Source: Amphibalanus amphitrite
Taxonomy: Eukaryota > Arthropoda > Thecostraca > Balanomorpha > Balanidae
Length of the DNA: 64,000 nucleotides
NCBI RefSeq assembly: GCF_019059575.1
Contig: NW_024881595.1
Coordinates: forward strand, 558,001 to 622,000
Direction of reading: 5' to 3'
A model generated the notes under the pieces. It was given only the letters and a program-made list of their open reading frames with translations. It did no database searches and was not told the DNA's origin. The position numbers and the translations under genes were made by a program. Positions 61,012 to 64,000 of this stretch are shown here, one piece after another. Each line of letters opens with the position of its first letter. Position 1 is the first letter of the stretch.

Positions 61012-62206
61012 AACGAAATGACCAGCCCTACCAGTGGAAAGTTATAACTATGGGCAGACGAACGTTTAAAATATTTCATCAAAAGCCCTGACACAGCTAG
61101 AAAAACACACCAAGCATTCTGAGCATAAGACTCCCAATCCCTAAACCATGTCGACTGATTAAGTCTGTTAGGCAGCCCAGACAAGGTAAAGCCAATCACC
61201 CACTAAGCTGACTTCTCATCTACTCATCTCACGCGGAGAGCAGAGCAGCACGCGCCGCGCTGCTGGGTGGCGGTTCTGGCGCAGCGGTACAATATCGGCG
61301 CGCGGCAGGACAGCCGCCCATCTGGCGCCGGTGAGACAATACCAACGCAGCTGCCGGGCCTCATCAGACCGCCACCTGGATGGCCCGGCGCGTGTCTGAT
61401 TAGACAGAGGCTCCTCTGAAACACGACTGACAGCCTGATCGGCTGGTTTTGTTACGCTTGACGTGGGTTTTTGTTTTGAGAGCTTATGCTGAACGGCTTA
61501 GCAGGTCGAGTCAATCCAGAGTTTTATATCTGCTTATGCTTTATTCATTACACCAAAGTTCAAAGGTAACGGAGAGTTTGCTGTTCAAATCCAGTGTCTT
61601 GAACAGTGAATTTTTATATGCAAGTGAAAATAGGGAACATGAAGACAGAGCAGAAAATATGCATGTTTTAAATGCCAGCGGCGCTGATTCACCCACTAAA
61701 TACAGCGATTCATATCACCTTCCTGCATCCCTTTCCTTTCGTATCTCTGTTCTTAGCCCGTTCTGTTCTTCTTGTTCTGCTCTAAGCATTTTTTCACAAT
61801 CTGTGGACGCCAAATTTCCATCTGGACGCTATCACTGTAGGATAATCGTTAGTCGCTGAGGGCGATCGGCGCAGGGACAATCAGTGTGGGACCCCTGTTC
61901 GGCGCTCCCCGCGGCATTAGGAGGCTAATTTAATCGGACTGGGGCGCGATGCCAGCCGCGTGGCCCGCAGGGACAGGCGGGCGACCGAGCAAACGACCAA
62001 CTGATCAGCGAGTCTATCGCCTCAGAACAAAGACCTGATAGGGCTGTGGGTAGACTGGTTTTATGCTAACGTGTAAACGATATAACATCGTCCTAAAAAG
62101 ATGATGGTTAAATATTTCCAGATGTTTCATGATTTTAAATGGCCTTGATATAACTGCGGTGCAATTTATGTGTAATTTATTTTTAGCAAATCAACTATGC
62201 TATAAA
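61012..62206. other. intergenic, no gene supported
   Basis: A 136-codon plus-strand frame (61449-61859) is Ser/Leu-rich and unrecognised. A GC-rich patch lies at 61230-61400. Confidence 0.5.
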
Positions 62207-62892
62207 ACCAGTATAACGCCTTTTGGGGCGACTAACGGAGCAAGCGAGAGGGTGGGCCTTGCACGTGCGAAAGTGCGAGGGGTTACCTCCAACTAACTTG
62301 TGCACGGCACCCTACTAACCGGTCTCTAGCGACGTGCCAAATTTGGGCACAATCGGCCCAGCCGTTCTCGAGATCTGGAAGCGGCACCCTGCACGTGCGC
62401 ACGTGCAAAATGGGTCCCAACTGACTTGTGCACGGCACCCTACTAACCGGTCCCTAACTGTGTACCAAATTTGAGCGCAATCGGTCGAGCCGTTCTCGAG
62501 ATCTGGAAACGACCCCTGCACGTGCGCACGCGCAGCAGCACCCCAACTCTGGCACATGGATATGTAGTGCCTAGTGGGTGCCTACCTACATGCCAACTTT
62601 CAGCGCAATCGGCCAAGTAGTTACCGAGATATTGCAACAATTACAAAACGGACACCTCTTCGTTTTGCACGTGGCACGTGCATAAGGGGTCACCCACATG
62701 CATCAGGAATAGTCCAATACTTGGTAGAAGGAATGAAGCTACCCTACAAAAATTACCGCGTGTAAATCGGTCAAGTGGTTGCTGAGATATAAGCCTCGCA
62801 AAAGCGTGACCACGGCCGGCCGGCCGGCCGCTCATACTCAGAAATTTCCGTTAATCTAAGGAAAGACTCCGCTCGCTTCGCTCGCTCCGTAA
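62207..62892 (-). mobile_element. 690-bp dispersed repeat R, copy D, inverted
   Basis: This is the reverse-complement copy. It starts with CCAGTATAACGCC and ends GCTCGCTTCGCTCGCTCCGTAA. All four modules and the CACGTGCGCACG palindromes are present. Confidence 0.85.
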
Positions 62893-64000
62893 CTATAAAC
62901 CTAAGCCTAATAACAAAAGCTCTACAGCGACATCGAATGTGTTTGATAATTTTGCAACCAGCATTTGCAATCTTCGGTGGTGGTTTCATTTCAATTTGAC
63001 ACTCAAGTCAGAAAAGAGAAATGAAGGAAAATATTACGCACATACCACTCTTCCAGAAGGTATGTCGAAGAAAGTCCCGGAGGATACAAACTCACGCGCG
63101 CGCATTTGGGTTGTTTCGCCGGCTGCCCCATCTGATATAACGCCACTCAATTCCACTCGTCCCACTAACCAGCAGCCAGCTTGATGAAGACAATAGGTAG
63201 ACTGCGCCGCGATGCGTGCGTGTATTGCGGCACAGTCTAATAAACTTCCATTCTCCAATATCCCATTTTCATCCATATGACGCATTAATAGCATAGGTGC
63301 GTGCAATGCCTACATACGTACGAACATTGAAACGTATGAACTATTATAGGCAGTGAGGTGTTGGTTCTGATTAAAGCGAATAATGAGCACACCACATTGT
63401 ACCTATGTTCATTATGCATGCTTGACGCTTGCCTTCTACTTGGAATTCACTATAGTTAATTCAGCATTGTAGCTCGACTCGACGTAGTTTTGTTCTGATG
63501 TCCTTTGAATCCTTTTGGCCAGCTTTAGTGACGAAAACGCGCCTTGAATGTCGGATTTTTTATGACGATTGATCGACAAGCGATCGTCGCTGGCAAGCGA
63601 TAGAGCTTAAAAGTGCATGCGACATCATATTTAGTGTCTGTGCTGGCTGTATTAGCTGAAGCTTTCTTTTGAATATGAAACCAAACTCCCAACCGCACTC
63701 CACGAATTCCGTTCCCGCTTCAGCCTCTAGCCGGCGCGATTCCTGCTACGATAGAGCGGTTCGGACTCCCAGCTGGAGGACAAAGCGTCGGCGGGGGTCG
63801 ACCCAAACAAACAGTGTCCGGCAGCCCCCCGGCGCGTTTAGCACTGCCCAGACATGGACCGATCGTTAGCAGGACCTCATGTACCGTAACCTCCTCGGCG
63901 GCGGCGCAGTTAAGATCCGGCGAAGATGGGAGCGACGACTTTTAAACGGCCGTGAATGTCTACCGTGATCTTGTTCCGGTGGTCAGGCCTTCAGCCTAAT
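62893..64000. other. intergenic to window end, no gene supported
   Basis: A 90-codon minus-strand frame (63034-63306) and a 66-codon plus-strand frame (63669-63869) match no family I know. No repeat family of the window continues here. Confidence 0.5.

Overview
This is a eukaryotic, almost certainly arthropod, genomic window dominated by non-coding DNA. The one gene I recognise firmly is on the minus strand: a midline/H15 (Tbx20-class) T-box transcription factor. I could follow it through five coding exons: exon 1 at 45206-45293, exon 2 at 32828-33068, exon 3 at 4968-5241, exon 4 at 4529-4690 and exon 5 at 4287-4363. All have matching splice phases and canonical GT/AG borders. They encode about 280 residues, with an N-terminal FSIAALM repressor-type motif and a complete T-box domain. 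The C-terminus must lie beyond base 1. The gene fills about 41 kb because introns 1 and 2 are 12.1 and 27.6 kb long. The T-box sequence resembles insect midline more than vertebrate Tbx20, so I favour an insect or crustacean. I cannot name the species.

Intron 2 contains a near-perfect 5,953-bp tandem duplication (5334-11286 and 11287-17239) with GAAG at all three borders. Each unit carries a TTAA-flanked MITE, a dead Tc1/mariner transposase piece, a 211-bp foldback MITE with TA ends, and several minisatellites. The rest of intron 2 has GC-rich and AT-rich single-copy stretches, a 40-bp tandem repeat, a LINE-like 3' tail and two more TTAA MITEs. Intron 1 holds copies of a 690-bp dispersed repeat, a TTAA MITE with a perfect 77-bp palindrome, and two minisatellites rich in TGACAG (the core site of TALE homeodomain proteins). 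One of these abuts exon 1 and contains an in-frame duplicate of the exon 1 splice donor.

Upstream of the T-box gene (45.3-64 kb) there are more copies of the same repeat families, a decayed non-LTR retrotransposon with RNase H remnants (about 52.98-53.86 kb, plus strand), and a GC-rich coding-like block that runs through three frames in turn (about 53.9-54.97 kb, plus strand). No RNA gene, CRISPR array, operon or intact transposase was seen.

Two patterns cut across the annotation. Several otherwise different repeats share a roughly 40-base internal module around a GGCCGAT or GACCGAT core. Most of the MITEs that begin CCC also carry dense clusters of AGGTCA, the nuclear-receptor half-site.
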